From Polyangiaceae bacterium (lineage in GTDB: Bacteria > Myxococcota_A > Polyangia > Polyangiales > Polyangiaceae): a stretch of 56,007 nt of DNA. The notes beneath the pieces are model-generated. The model searched no databases. It saw only the letters and a program-made list of their open reading frames with translations, and was not told the origin of the DNA. Each line of letters starts with the position of its first letter. Position 1 is the first letter of the stretch. The stretch is from positions 1 to 56,007 of the forward strand of contig JALOQB010000001.1 in the NCBI GenBank assembly GCA_025453595.1, written 5' to 3'. The position numbers were made by a program, and so were the translations under genes. This document shows, piece after piece, positions 32,607-41,581 of this stretch.

Positions 32607-34583
32607 ATGCCTCCAGGCTCTTCCCCCTTTCGCGATCCAGCCCAGACGATCCACGCAGAGACGCGCCCCTGGTCTGCGCTCCTGCCGATCACAAGGCAAC
32701 GACTCCGGCTCGCCTGCGCCCATCCAGAGCAGTACGCGCTGGCCTGGGCGCCCTCACCAGAGGCGCGGCTCCCCCGGGCAGGGGCGGTGGTGGCAGCGCT
32801 GGCGCTCGGTCTGTCGCTGGGGCTGGCCTCCGGGGAAGATGCGAGGAAACAACTTTTTTTTGATCAGCCCGACCCGCTCCGCACACTCCTCATCGGCCTG
32901 ACCCTGGTGACCTCCATCGGTGCCTCTCTCGTGGCCCTGAGCGCCTGGCTTTATCGGAGAAAAACTGGAATTATTCCAGGCACTTACCTGTTCCCAAGGG
33001 ATCTGCTTGTCATCAAGCGCGGTACGCTCCAGCGCTTCCCGGTGGAGACCATCGAGGGCATCTCGCGAGAAGGGGCGGGGCACCGGATTCACCTCCGCGG
33101 AGGCGGCGAGGTCGCCCTCCTGGATACGAAGGAAGAGCCGGTCGCGCTGGAAAAAAGGCTCCGTGAGGCTCACCAGGAGGCCGAGTCCTGGGAAGGGACC
33201 CCCTCCGAGGAGAACCACGATCCCCTCGCCGCAGAGCGCGCACGAACGAGCCCGATCTCCCCCCTGCCTGGCTCGCTCTCCCGGCTCCTGCTCCTCGGCG
33301 GCGCCCTGACGGTGGCCCTGCAGGCGAGCTTCCCCGCGGCTCGCTGGCTCTCGCTGCAGCGGGCCCGGCGCTCGGATCAAAAGGTGATCGAGGGCTTCTC
33401 GCTGGAGGCGCGGGATCAATTCGCCGGCGCCCTCCAGGAGGCACGCCGCCGGGGCGCAACCTGGCATGCCGGGCTGATCGAGGAGCGATGGCTGAGGCTC
33501 CTGGCGACAAGGAAGCATCGCCCCGACAGCGCCGTGCATGCCATCGCGTACCTGAAGGCAGGGGGCCAGGATATCGACACGCTCGTGCCGCTGCTCGAGC
33601 AATCCACCTACAGGAGCGAGCACAAGGAGACCTACGAACAGCTCCTCATCTGGCTTGGAGAGCACCACGAGGCGGCGGCCATCAGGCTGCTGAAGTACCT
33701 CGAAGCTCAGCCCCCCGCGGGAGAACCCTCCTGGAGCCCTTACCGATCGCTCCACTGGTACCGGACCTTCGCCGCCCGCAACCCGAGGTACCAGGAGCAG
33801 CTGGCGATGCGGATGATCCGGGTGGCCGCTCGCCCTCCGTTCGATATCCCGATGCTGCTGACCCTCGCGGGGGTGCGCCCCCGAAGCCCCCAGGAGCCTC
33901 CGGATGGGTGGCCCGCGCCCGAGGCCTCACCGGCGGTGCAGAAGGCCTCGCGGGAGGCCCTCGACCGGATCTACCAGCAGGCCTCGCAGGAGCTGGAACA
34001 ACGGGACCTCTCGCCCCCGGTGAAGGCAGGCTTTGCCCGGCTGCTCGCCCGCGCCAGGGAGGGGACCTCTTCCGCCATGTTCATCGGCGCTACGGACCGC
34101 TCCTCGCGCCTCGGTCACCCGCTCCGGGACACCAGCGGCGCCCTCTGCGCCGAGATGCAGATCACGGTCCTCTCTCCCACCCTCCTCGGTGCGATCTTCT
34201 TTGATCCCATCATGGCCAGCCATCACCACGGAGGAGCAGGCTGCAAGTTTGCCCAGGAGCACCCGGAGGGCGCATCCGTGGTGCTCCGTTGCGGCGGAAA
34301 AGAAGGCCCCCCGGAGGAGTTCTCGCTGCGCGAGTGTTCCCTTGAATTCCCCGGGGATCCTCCCATCCTCACGAGCGCCCAGTTCGACCCTCCCCTCGTC
34401 TTCAAACCCTTCCGCTTCAGGATCGTACAGTTCCGCGAGTACCTCGAACGACCCGCGGCCTTGCCCCCGGGGGACCCTCGCGCGGAACACCAGCGCGAGG
34501 TGGAGCAGGTCCTCCCGGAAGTTCACGCCTACAACCAGGCCCTCTGGAGGGCGCTACGCTTCGCGACCCCGAAGCGTCGCTGA
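32607..34583 (+). CDS. Membrane protein of unknown function
   Basis: 658 residues. Two N-terminal spans (AGAVVAALALGLSLGLASG and TLLIGLTLVTSIGASLVALSAWLY) are followed by a short PH-like/beta domain (GTYLFPRDLLVIKRGTLQRFPVETIEGISREGAGHRIHLRGGGEVALLD), a third span near residue 225-245, and a long helical/TPR-like region (about 255-470). The final part is beta-rich with HHHGGAGCKF and paired Cys. No enzyme motif recognised. A GGGGAAGG ribosome site precedes the ATG. It starts 29 bases after the duplicated repeat. Confidence 0.75.
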   Translation: MPPGSSPFRDPAQTIHAETRPWSALLPITRQRLRLACAHPEQYALAWAPSPEARLPRAGAVVAALALGLSLGLASGEDARKQLFFDQPDPLRTLLIGLTLVTSIGASLVALSAWLYRRKTGIIPGTYLFPRDLLVIKRGTLQRFPVETIEGISREGAGHRIHLRGGGEVALLDTKEEPVALEKRLREAHQEAESWEGTPSEENHDPLAAERARTSPISPLPGSLSRLLLLGGALTVALQASFPAARWLSLQRARRSDQKVIEGFSLEARDQFAGALQEARRRGATWHAGLIEERWLRLLATRKHRPDSAVHAIAYLKAGGQDIDTLVPLLEQSTYRSEHKETYEQLLIWLGEHHEAAAIRLLKYLEAQPPAGEPSWSPYRSLHWYRTFAARNPRYQEQLAMRMIRVAARPPFDIPMLLTLAGVRPRSPQEPPDGWPAPEASPAVQKASREALDRIYQQASQELEQRDLSPPVKAGFARLLARAREGTSSAMFIGATDRSSRLGHPLRDTSGALCAEMQITVLSPTLLGAIFFDPIMASHHHGGAGCKFAQEHPEGASVVLRCGGKEGPPEEFSLRECSLEFPGDPPILTSAQFDPPLVFKPFRFRIVQFREYLERPAALPPGDPRAEHQREVEQVLPEVHAYNQALWRALRFATPKRR

Positions 34584-34606
34584 ATTGACGGCGCTGGAGA
34601 GGCGGA

Positions 34607-35563
34607 TCACCGCACCCGCGGGAAGCTCGTCGGGGGCACCCGCGGCGCCTGCTCCTGGCCCCGCCGACGCGCCCGGAACCCTTCCCGGAGCTGCTTCACC
34701 TGCTCCTCCGTGGCCGGATCCACCGCCGTCGTCTTGGCCTCCACCGGCGGCCCCGAGCCAGGGCCGAGGTACAGGTCATCCACCAGCACCTCCCCCTTGG
34801 CCTTGTTGAACACGAACAGGCACGGCGTCGTCTCCAGCGTGGGCCGCTCGTCCTCGTAGCCGCACCACCCCTCCGCGTCGGGCCCCTCCGTCATCGGCTT
34901 CGCCGGGTCCGTGAGCTTGTCGTTGTCAAAGCACGACGAGAGGTGCAGGTTGACCCGGTCGCAGAGGCTCTCCGCCCCCACCCGGGCCCACCCGCGGATC
35001 TTCGTCGTCGGCGTGCGAGGCGACACCGCGAGCCCCCCCATCGTCGCGCTCTTGGGCAAGGTGGCGCACTTGAGCCCCGAGCGGCAGGCCGGCAGGGCGC
35101 GGATCTCGGGCACCCCACCGGGCACCCACGACTTGCCGATCGCCCATGAATACTGGGACACGAAGGGCCCCTGCCACTCGAAGTCTCCATCCCACAGCAG
35201 GTTGTCCGGCGCCTTCACGTTCCCGAAGATGCTCCGCTTGCTGACCGTCCGTATCGGGGCGCCCGCACCCCCTTGACCGGCGGCCCCGGCGTCGCCCCCG
35301 CTCCCTCCGGAACCTCCGGATACCCCACCGGAACCCCCGGCCGACCCGCCGGCGCCGGCCCCCGGAGCGCCGCCCGATCCGGACACCGATGACCCACCGG
35401 AGCCTCCATACAGTCCGCCGGCCCCTCCGGCGCCGGGCTGCCCCGAGCTTCCGGAACCTCCGCCGGCGCCGGCGACGGAGGATCGATCGAGGAGGGAGAG
35501 GGGGCCCTCGCCACCGCAGGCGAGGAGGAGCAAGGGGAGGGTCAGGAGCAAGGGGCGAGGCAT
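34607..35563 (-). CDS. Gly-rich-linker lipoprotein with carbohydrate-binding-like domain
   Basis: 318 residues. Signal plus lipobox (MPRPLLLTLPLLLLAC). Residues 30-100 are a Gly/Ser linker. The rest is a beta-sandwich-like domain (NLLWDGDFEWQGPFVSQYSWAIGKSW..., RVNLHLSSCFDN..., LVDDLYLGPGSG), the pattern of carbohydrate-binding-module-like folds. A basic Arg-rich tail follows. Function unknown. The start overlaps the stop of the upstream gene by one base (TGATG), so both secreted proteins are probably made together. Confidence 0.75.
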   Translation of the reverse strand: MPRPLLLTLPLLLLACGGEGPLSLLDRSSVAGAGGGSGSSGQPGAGGAGGLYGGSGGSSVSGSGGAPGAGAGGSAGGSGGVSGGSGGSGGDAGAAGQGGAGAPIRTVSKRSIFGNVKAPDNLLWDGDFEWQGPFVSQYSWAIGKSWVPGGVPEIRALPACRSGLKCATLPKSATMGGLAVSPRTPTTKIRGWARVGAESLCDRVNLHLSSCFDNDKLTDPAKPMTEGPDAEGWCGYEDERPTLETTPCLFVFNKAKGEVLVDDLYLGPGSGPPVEAKTTAVDPATEEQVKQLREGFRARRRGQEQAPRVPPTSFPRVR

Positions 35564-37707
35564 CAGGGGGACTCCTGCGGCTTGAGGTTGGCGCGGACCC
35601 AGGCGAGGGCAGCTTCGTACACGGTGTCGACGCCCTGGATCAGGTGGCTCTGCTGGGGCTCGACGATCTCGTCAGGAACGACGCCGCGAGCGCAGAGCAT
35701 GGTGCCGTCGTGGTTGAGGGTGTCCTCGGAGGCGAGCTGGTAGGTCATGCCGAGCCAGAACGAGCCGCCGATGAAGGTGGAGAAGGCGCCGTTGGTGGGG
35801 TGGGGGCCGAAGATGCGGGCCCTGGGGGCGCCCTTGAGGGCGTTGGGGAAGTAGTCGCTGGCGGAGACGTCGCGGGTGAGGAGCAGCGCGACGGGGACGT
35901 CGAGCACGGCGGAGCTGGAGCCCTGGAGGACGAGGGCGAAGGGGTTATTTTTCAGCTGGTCAAAGAGGGCGAGGGCGTCCTGCTGGGTCTTGGGCCCGGT
36001 GTCATCGAGGAAGACGCGCCAGACATCGACCTCGGTGTACCGGGGGTTCATGGCGAAGTTGAGGATGGGGGTAGCGGCGTCCTTGGTGCCGCCGTTGCCG
36101 GTGCGATGATCGAGGATCACGCCCCGTGCGCCGCCGAAGCGGAAGGAGGAGACCGCGGCGTTGATCTGGGCGGCGGTGGAGCTCCCGGCGCCGTAGAGCG
36201 AATCCCAGGCCATGCCGTGGATCTGCTCGTCGGGGCTCGCCTCGAGGACCGGGCCGTAGGCGACGTCGCCGCCCAGGTCGTGATCCTCGGGTTGCCCGGG
36301 GAAGTGAAGCCGGGGTCGGTTGTCGCAGCTCACGCGGCCGAGGGAAGGCTCGAAGGGCTGGTTGGCGACGACGATCTCCTCCGGGGGGCCGCAGTCGAGG
36401 GTGCCCTGGCAGCGCACGACGGTGAGGGTGCGGGCCAGCATCACGATCTTGCTGCGGAGCGACTCGACGTGCTGCGCGTGGGAGGCCGGGTCGTTGACCA
36501 GCTCGGCGCTCCAGCTGCGCCCTTCGAGCTTCCTGGCCCAGCGGATCGGGTGCTCGCCGTCGATGGCGACAAGGCGATCCCCGGGCTGGAGGCCCCAGGT
36601 GGCCCCCTGCCCCACGTGGCTGACCAGCACGTCCGGAAGCGCAGGATCGCTGGGCGCCTGGCTCTTGCTCCTGTCAGCGTTGCCCGAGACAAAGCAGGCG
36701 TTGAGGGGGATACGGCCGGGGAAATCCTGGAGCTGAAACTGGAAGAACCCGAAGGCCGACGAGTGCGAATCCTGGAGCTTCTGGATCGCCGTCACGAAGG
36801 AGAACCAGAACCGGTAACGATCCGGCGCGAAGGGCATCGTGGCGGCCGCCGCCATGGCGCTCTCCAGGTACATCTCCCGGTTGAGCAGCGGCCCGAAGAG
36901 GAACGCGATCCGGTTGCGCAGGTACGCCGCCAGGGCCGCCTGCTCCTCCGGATCCTCGGGGATCGGCGGCACCAGGCCGCGGCCGTCGACGCAGGTGCGG
37001 TACAGGCAGAGCTCGTCCGGCAAGCACGAGGAAGCGTCGTTGACGCCGCTGCAGGAGCGGACGCTGCGGAAGGCCCCCGCCCGCACCACCTCGAAGCCGT
37101 CGGCCACGACACCCTCCGGGGCGAAGAGGCCCAGCCCCGGGTCGGGGCCCCGCGCGCCCTCCACCGAGAACGGCGCGCTCTCCAGCTCGATCCAGCCGTC
37201 GCTGGTGACCCGCCCGGTGGGGAAGAGCTGGGAGAACACCGGCGCCGAGCCGTCGCTGTACCGCATCTCCACCGCCGCCATCGCCTCGCCCTTGACCCAG
37301 ACGCGGGCGGCGTAGCTCCCGTCCCCGGGCGGCAGCTTGAACCCCACGCCTCCGGACTGCCAGGGCCCCAGCGACAGGACCCGCTGCCCGGTCAGGGCCG
37401 TCGGATCCTCGATCAGCTGGTACGGCGGCGGCTCGCCCCCCCCCTCGCCCGCGGCTCCCCCCTCGCCCCCTTCGCCGCCCTGTCCGGAACTTCCGGATGA
37501 TCCTGCCTCCCCGGCCTGTCCGGAGCTTCCGGATGCGCCTGCTTCCCCTGCGGGGGTCGGGTAGCTCTCGAAGTCATCGAGGGCGACGGCCTGGGGGTCC
37601 GGGAGGTAGACGCCCTGCTCGTCGAAGGACCCCGCGAGGGCGGGGGGAGACAGGAGCGCCAGCGCGAGCCCGAAGGCGCGCGGGGACCGGCGAAGCGGCG
37701 AGGACAT
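35563..37707 (-). CDS. Secreted S41/PDZ-like protein (tail-specific-protease relative)
   Basis: 714 residues. Signal peptide (FGLALALLSPPALA), Gly/Ser/Glu linker (about 55-95), a beta-sandwich domain (about 95-215), then a region with a PDZ-like loop (LPDVLVSHVGQGATWGLQPGDRLVAIDGEHP, about 370-400) and an S41-like core (GARGVILDHRTGNGG, ALVLQGSSSAVLDVPVALLLTRDVSASDYFPNALKG, RARIFGPHPTNGAFS). In S41 enzymes a Ser-Lys pair acts in these loops; DVSASDYF offers the Ser but the Lys is not obvious, so activity is uncertain. It leads a two-gene operon with the lipoprotein at 34607. Confidence 0.8.
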   Translation of the reverse strand: MSSPLRRSPRAFGLALALLSPPALAGSFDEQGVYLPDPQAVALDDFESYPTPAGEAGASGSSGQAGEAGSSGSSGQGGEGGEGGAAGEGGGEPPPYQLIEDPTALTGQRVLSLGPWQSGGVGFKLPPGDGSYAARVWVKGEAMAAVEMRYSDGSAPVFSQLFPTGRVTSDGWIELESAPFSVEGARGPDPGLGLFAPEGVVADGFEVVRAGAFRSVRSCSGVNDASSCLPDELCLYRTCVDGRGLVPPIPEDPEEQAALAAYLRNRIAFLFGPLLNREMYLESAMAAAATMPFAPDRYRFWFSFVTAIQKLQDSHSSAFGFFQFQLQDFPGRIPLNACFVSGNADRSKSQAPSDPALPDVLVSHVGQGATWGLQPGDRLVAIDGEHPIRWARKLEGRSWSAELVNDPASHAQHVESLRSKIVMLARTLTVVRCQGTLDCGPPEEIVVANQPFEPSLGRVSCDNRPRLHFPGQPEDHDLGGDVAYGPVLEASPDEQIHGMAWDSLYGAGSSTAAQINAAVSSFRFGGARGVILDHRTGNGGTKDAATPILNFAMNPRYTEVDVWRVFLDDTGPKTQQDALALFDQLKNNPFALVLQGSSSAVLDVPVALLLTRDVSASDYFPNALKGAPRARIFGPHPTNGAFSTFIGGSFWLGMTYQLASEDTLNHDGTMLCARGVVPDEIVEPQQSHLIQGVDTVYEAALAWVRANLKPQESP

Positions 37708-37763
37708 GGACGCACCGTAAGACGCGAGCGACAGGGGCTACAAGCGCCTTGCGGGGCGAGGGT

Positions 37764-38324
37764 TCAGCGGTTGACGCGCTCGAGGTACTCGCCGGAGCGG
37801 GTATCGACCTTGACCCACTCACCTTCCTTGATGAAGAGGGGGACCTGGACGAGGGCGCCGGTGGAGAGGGTGGCGGGCTTGGTGACGTTGCTGGCGGTGT
37901 CGCCCTTCACACCCGGCTCGCTGTGGGTGATCTGGAGGACCACGTGGGCAGGGAGGGAGACGGCGACGGGCTGGCCGTTCCAGAGGGTGACGTCGACGTT
38001 GAGGCCATCGTGGAGGAAGGCCTTCTCCTCGCCGAGCTTGTCGTGGTTGACGTAGATCTGCTCGCCGGACTGGGGGTCCATGAACACGTAGGCGTCGGCC
38101 TCGGAGTAGATGTACTGGAGCTGACGCTCCTCGACGTCGGCGGGCTCGAGGCGCTCGCCAGACTTGAAGGTGCGCTCGAGGACGGCGCTGGTGATCAGGT
38201 TGCGGATCTTGACGCGGGTGAACGCCTGGCCCTTGCCGGGCTTCACAAACTGGAAGTCGACGACGGTGTAAGGAGCGCCGTCGAGCATGATCTTGAGGTT
38301 CTTGCGGATGTCGGAGGTATCCAT
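37764..38324 (-). CDS. efp: Translation elongation factor P
   Basis: 186 residues, the normal family length, with the three beta-barrel domains. The modified-lysine loop PGKGQAF lies near residues 29-35 (Lys type, so EpmA-like lysylation is the expected modification). The C-terminal signature (YLERVNR, preceded by GEWVKVDTRSGEY) is also present. EF-P relieves ribosome stalling at poly-Pro, and many proteins in this window are poly-Pro-rich. It is divergent from the TPR gene at 38459. Confidence 0.97.
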   Translation of the reverse strand: MDTSDIRKNLKIMLDGAPYTVVDFQFVKPGKGQAFTRVKIRNLITSAVLERTFKSGERLEPADVEERQLQYIYSEADAYVFMDPQSGEQIYVNHDKLGEEKAFLHDGLNVDVTLWNGQPVAVSLPAHVVLQITHSEPGVKGDTASNVTKPATLSTGALVQVPLFIKEGEWVKVDTRSGEYLERVNR

Positions 38325-38378
38325 GAGATCACCCGGGGAAATGCGGGGTTCAGCGGCGAGGCCACCGTGGAAATGGGC

Positions 38379-38403
38379 GGCAGGGGTATCATAACCCCCT
38401 GCC
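38379..38403. promoter_or_regulatory. GC-rich hairpin between efp and the TPR gene
   Basis: GGCAGGGG, 9-base AT-rich loop (TATCATAAC), CCCCTGCC: perfect 8-base stem in the 134-base divergent intergenic region, 54 bases before the efp start on the minus strand. It could be an operator or leader hairpin; nothing else distinctive was seen there. Confidence 0.4.
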
Positions 38404-38458
38404 TCCGTCGACCGTCATCGGTTGACGACCGCCGGGGGCAGGATAGAAGCCTTGGCAG

Positions 38459-39331
38459 ATGGCGACTTACCGCGAGGAATACGACCAGGAGATGCGCGAG
38501 CTGAAGCGCGAGATCATCGAATCGCGCGGGCTCGTCATCAAGACCAACAACCTGACCAACGCCCTCTCGGCGGACCTCAAGAGCATGGCCAAGCGCCAGC
38601 AGAGCTCGGAGCGCCGCCTGGTGTGGACCAGCGCCACGGCCTACGTGGTCTTCGTCATCGTGGTCTTCGTGGCCCTCAAGCTCGCCTGGGACGCGCGTCT
38701 GGACGCGGAGCTGGCGAAGACCGAGCAGACCCGCACCTCCGTCGAGCGCCTCTCCCGCGAGCTGCGGGAGGCCCAGAAGCGCGAGGAGGAGCGGGGCCGG
38801 GCCGAGACCAAGGCCGCCGCCTTCTACGAGCTGGTGCGGCTGAACAAGCGCGCCGAGATCCTGGAGCAGTACGACGCCATCCGGAAGGAGCCGCTCTCCA
38901 AGGCCGAGGCCACCTGCTTCGCCGACGCCGTCGACCGGGCCCGCAACGATCTCTCCTCGGTGGCCTACTACCAGGGCAAGGAGCATGCGCGCTTCGGCCG
39001 CTGGCACGAGGCCCAGCAATCCTTCGAGGAGAGCATCAAGCACAAGGAGAGCGCCGCCCACACGCCGTCGGCCCGCTATCACCTGGCGGACGCGCTGCGG
39101 CGCCTGGGCCGCCAGCGGGACGCGGTGCCGATGCTACAGCAGCTCTCCGAGGCCTCGCCGGACAAGGAGATCCTGGACGACGCGCTCTTCCTGCTGGCCC
39201 AGTGCCTGATCGACATCCAGGCCTGGAACGACGCCAAGACGGCCCTCCGCTCGTTCATCCGGCGCTTCCCGGAGAGCCCCTTCGCCAACGACGCCAAGAT
39301 CCAGCTCGCGGATATCTCGCTCAAGCACTGA
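38459..39331 (+). CDS. Membrane-anchored TPR protein
   Basis: 290 residues. Cytosolic helical N-terminus (1-55), one span (ATAYVVFVIVVFVALKLAW, about 60-78), coiled coil rich in Glu/Arg (85-120), then TPR units: DLSSVAYYQGKEHARFGRWHEAQQSFEESIKHKE, SARYHLADALRRLGRQRDAVPML and DDALFLLAQCLIDIQAWNDAKTALRSFIRRFPESPFANDAK. The last has the spacing and ending of YbgF/CpoB/BamD-type repeats (RFPESPFANDAK). Probably an envelope scaffold; no partner is adjacent. Confidence 0.85.
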   Translation: MATYREEYDQEMRELKREIIESRGLVIKTNNLTNALSADLKSMAKRQQSSERRLVWTSATAYVVFVIVVFVALKLAWDARLDAELAKTEQTRTSVERLSRELREAQKREEERGRAETKAAAFYELVRLNKRAEILEQYDAIRKEPLSKAEATCFADAVDRARNDLSSVAYYQGKEHARFGRWHEAQQSFEESIKHKESAAHTPSARYHLADALRRLGRQRDAVPMLQQLSEASPDKEILDDALFLLAQCLIDIQAWNDAKTALRSFIRRFPESPFANDAKIQLADISLKH

Positions 39332-39340
39332 ACGGCGCGC

Positions 39341-39970
39341 TCACCCGTCCTCGTCGCGCGGCTCAGCGTCAAAGAAGGCCCGGGCCTGCGCCGTGGACAG
39401 GGCCCACCAGGCGAGGCCGTAGATCACCAGCAAGAGCGCGAGCTGCAGGCGAAAGCCGGCCCAGATCGCCGAGAAGAAGAGCTGGTTCATCTCGTGCTCG
39501 GGCAGGCCCGGGGTGGATTTCATCGAGGCCTGCATGAAGCGAGCGACGACCGGCACCAGCTCACCCCGCATCCCGCGGCTGAGGGCGTAGTCGACCACCG
39601 CCAGCAGCCCGTTGGCCCCCAGCGCCTGCAGCGCCAGCGAGCGCGCCGACGAGCGCCCCGCGAAGGAGCGCGACGCGGCGAAGACCAGCAGACCCGAGAG
39701 CAGCAGGTTGGCGACCGCCAGGGGGAGCCGGACCTCCCGGGCGCGGTCGCGGACCTGGCGCTCGGAGCGGAAATACTCGGCGGCGAGCTCCTGCTCCCGG
39801 GCGTCGACGGTGAGGGACATCGGCGGCTCGGGGAGGTACTCGGCCCGGTAGAAGCTGATCTCCCGGTACCCCCCCAGAACCCCGGCCCAGCCCACCATGA
39901 TGCAAAGCACCGAGGTCAGCAGCAGCCCCCGCGGTCTCGGTCGTTCGATGGGATCGGTCGAGGTGGTCAC
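39341..39970 (-). CDS. Small membrane protein, unknown
   Basis: 209 residues with about four hydrophobic segments (LLLTSVLCIMVGWAGVLGGY, LPLAVANLLLSGLLVFAA, ALQALGANGLLAVVDYAL, FRLQLALLLVIYGLAWWAL) and an acidic tail. No motif recognised. It starts 4 bases after the HAD gene stop and is the last gene of the rplU-rpmA operon. Confidence 0.75.
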   Translation of the reverse strand: MTTSTDPIERPRPRGLLLTSVLCIMVGWAGVLGGYREISFYRAEYLPEPPMSLTVDAREQELAAEYFRSERQVRDRAREVRLPLAVANLLLSGLLVFAASRSFAGRSSARSLALQALGANGLLAVVDYALSRGMRGELVPVVARFMQASMKSTPGLPEHEMNQLFFSAIWAGFRLQLALLLVIYGLAWWALSTAQARAFFDAEPRDEDG

Positions 39971-39974
39971 GCCG

Positions 39975-40841
39975 TCAGGGTAGCAGACCCGCGCGCCGCG
40001 CGGCTTCCGCGATGCCCCCGCCGGTGGTCGAGGTGGCCTCGAGGTGATCGGTCGCCGCCGCTTTCACCACCGCAGGCGCCTGCCCCATGGCGAAGGATCG
40101 ACCCGCCACCCGGAACATGGGGAGATCGTTGTGCCAGTCCCCCACCACCACCGCCTCTTCTGCGGTGCAACCGTGGTGGTTGGCCAGCCACTCGATGGCG
40201 GTCCCCTTCGAGGGCCCGGGGGCCCGCACCACCATGCCCCAGAGCTTCTGCCCGCCCTCCTGCAGATCGAAGGGCCAGGTGATCGGGAACGACCAGGACT
40301 GGGCCCCCTCCCCCGCCTCGCTCTTCACCTCGTCGTGGAGCGGCTTCAGCTGCTCTTCCTCGCCGACGCTGACCAGCACCGTCAGGTCTCGCTCCCAGAG
40401 CGGGTGCTCGAGGACCGACGCCTCGTGGTGCCGGAACCGCTCGGTCCAGATGTTCATGTACCGCAAGAAGGGCAGCCCACGCTCGTCGTGCACCACATGA
40501 TCGCGCGACAGCAGGAAGCTGGCCAGATCGTGCCGCCGGAACACCCGGCGGAGGCGGCCCAGCGCCTCGGGCTGGAACGGGTGGTGGAACAGCTCTTCCC
40601 CGCTCTCTGCATCGACGATGTGGCTGCCATCCGCGCAGGCAACGGGGCCCGTGATACCCACCGCCCGGGCCGCCTGCACCACCCCGCCGTAGAGGCGACC
40701 GGTGGCAAAGGAGACCGCCACCCCGCGCTGCTGCAGCGCCTGGAGCGCCTCGACATCGGCGGGGTGGGGTCGACCCTGGTGATCGAGCAGAGTACCGTCG
40801 AGATCCACGGCAAAGAGCCGGCAGCGACGGTACGTCTTCAC
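39975..40841 (-). CDS. HAD-superfamily Cof-type phosphatase
   Basis: 288 residues. All four HAD motifs: DLDGTLLD (nucleophile Asp near residue 13), SFATGRLY, the Lys of GPSKGTA, and VVVGDWHNDLPMF. The large cap domain (about 85-205) makes it a Cof/YidA-type sugar-phosphate or phosphoramidate phosphatase; substrate not determinable. It follows rpmA by 16 bases, where obgE is often found in other bacteria. Confidence 0.92.
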   Translation of the reverse strand: MKTYRRCRLFAVDLDGTLLDHQGRPHPADVEALQALQQRGVAVSFATGRLYGGVVQAARAVGITGPVACADGSHIVDAESGEELFHHPFQPEALGRLRRVFRRHDLASFLLSRDHVVHDERGLPFLRYMNIWTERFRHHEASVLEHPLWERDLTVLVSVGEEEQLKPLHDEVKSEAGEGAQSWSFPITWPFDLQEGGQKLWGMVVRAPGPSKGTAIEWLANHHGCTAEEAVVVGDWHNDLPMFRVAGRSFAMGQAPAVVKAAATDHLEATSTTGGGIAEAARRAGLLP

Positions 40842-40857
40842 AGGGCCCTGGGCTTCT

Positions 40858-41139
40858 TCACTCGGCCGCAGCAGCCGCGGGGGCGGCCGCCGGGACGACG
40901 CTGACCTGCTTCTTGGTGTTGCTCTTCCACTCGTACTTCACCACGCCATCGACGAGGGCGAAGAGGGTGAAATCCTTGCCCATGCCGACGTTCTTGCCGG
41001 GAGCAAAGGTGGAACCAACCTGACGGACAAGGATGTTGCCCGCGAGCACTTCCTGGCCGCCGTAGACCTTGATGCCACGCCGCTGCGCGTTGGAATCACG
41101 GCCGTTACGGGTCGAGCCTGCGCCTTTTTTGTGAGCCAT
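40858..41139 (-). CDS. rpmA: 50S ribosomal protein L27
   Basis: 93 residues. Canonical start [16 protein letters not shown] and the core [40 protein letters not shown]. The Ala-rich C-terminal tail ([11 protein letters not shown]) is an extension seen in some high-GC species. GAGG precedes the ATG. It lies 20 bases downstream of rplU. Confidence 0.98.
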   Translation of the reverse strand: MAHKKGAGSTRNGRDSNAQRRGIKVYGGQEVLAGNILVRQVGSTFAPGKNVGMGKDFTLFALVDGVVKYEWKSNTKKQVSVVPAAAPAAAAAE

Positions 41140-41159
41140 GGTGTGTTACCTCGTTCGCT

Positions 41160-41471
41160 TCAGACGCTGATGCCGTCGATGTGCAGCTCGGTGTACGGCT
41201 GCCGGTGACCCTGCTTGCGCCGGTAGTTCTTCCGACGACGGAACTTGAACACGATGACCTTCTTGGCCCGATCCTGGGCCACGATGGTCGCCTCGACCTT
41301 GGCCCCCGCGACGGTGGGCTGGCCGACCTTCGGCTCGCCTTCGCCGCCCACCAGCAACACCTCGGCGATCGTGATCTTGTCGCCAGGATTGCCGTTCAGC
41401 TTCTCGACCCGGAGCTTCTGCCCCTGGGAGACCCGATACTGCTTGCCGCCCGTTTTGATGACCGCGTACAT
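41160..41471 (-). CDS. rplU: 50S ribosomal protein L21
   Basis: 103 residues, the usual length. [20 protein letters not shown] at the start and [28 protein letters not shown] near the end are diagnostic of L21. First gene of rplU-rpmA-HAD-membrane protein, with a good promoter about 80 bases upstream and a leader hairpin between. Confidence 0.98.
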   Translation of the reverse strand: MYAVIKTGGKQYRVSQGQKLRVEKLNGNPGDKITIAEVLLVGGEGEPKVGQPTVAGAKVEATIVAQDRAKKVIVFKFRRRKNYRRKQGHRQPYTELHIDGISV

Positions 41472-41501
41472 GCCTTAACCTCTTCACACCGCTCGCCTGA
41501 C

Positions 41502-41516
41502 CCGAGGGACGCTCGG
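41502..41516 (-). promoter_or_regulatory. Leader hairpin upstream of rplU
   Basis: CCGAG, five-base loop, CTCGG on either strand: a short perfect stem inside the predicted 5' leader of the rplU transcript, about 30 bases before the ATG. L21 leaders in other bacteria carry regulatory structure; whether this is one is unproven. Confidence 0.35.
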
Positions 41517-41549
41517 CCGGGCGGGGGGGTTAGCCCAAAAGGAGCGCGC

Positions 41550-41577
41550 AGTATACAGATCCTCGCGCCCCTCGCAA
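41550..41577 (-). promoter_or_regulatory. Sigma70-type promoter of rplU-rpmA operon
   Basis: On the minus strand TTGCGA (41577-41572), 16-base spacer, TATACT (41555-41550). The -10 is one of few TATA-like words in this GC-rich stretch, and it is placed about 80 bases before the rplU start. Confidence 0.6.
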
Positions 41578-41581
41578 GCCC

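Noticed and set aside
35389-37500. A plus-strand open frame of about 700 codons over the S41/PDZ-like gene
   Set aside because: Composition is typical of the reverse of GC-rich coding DNA, and the minus strand shows signal peptide, PDZ and S41 features.
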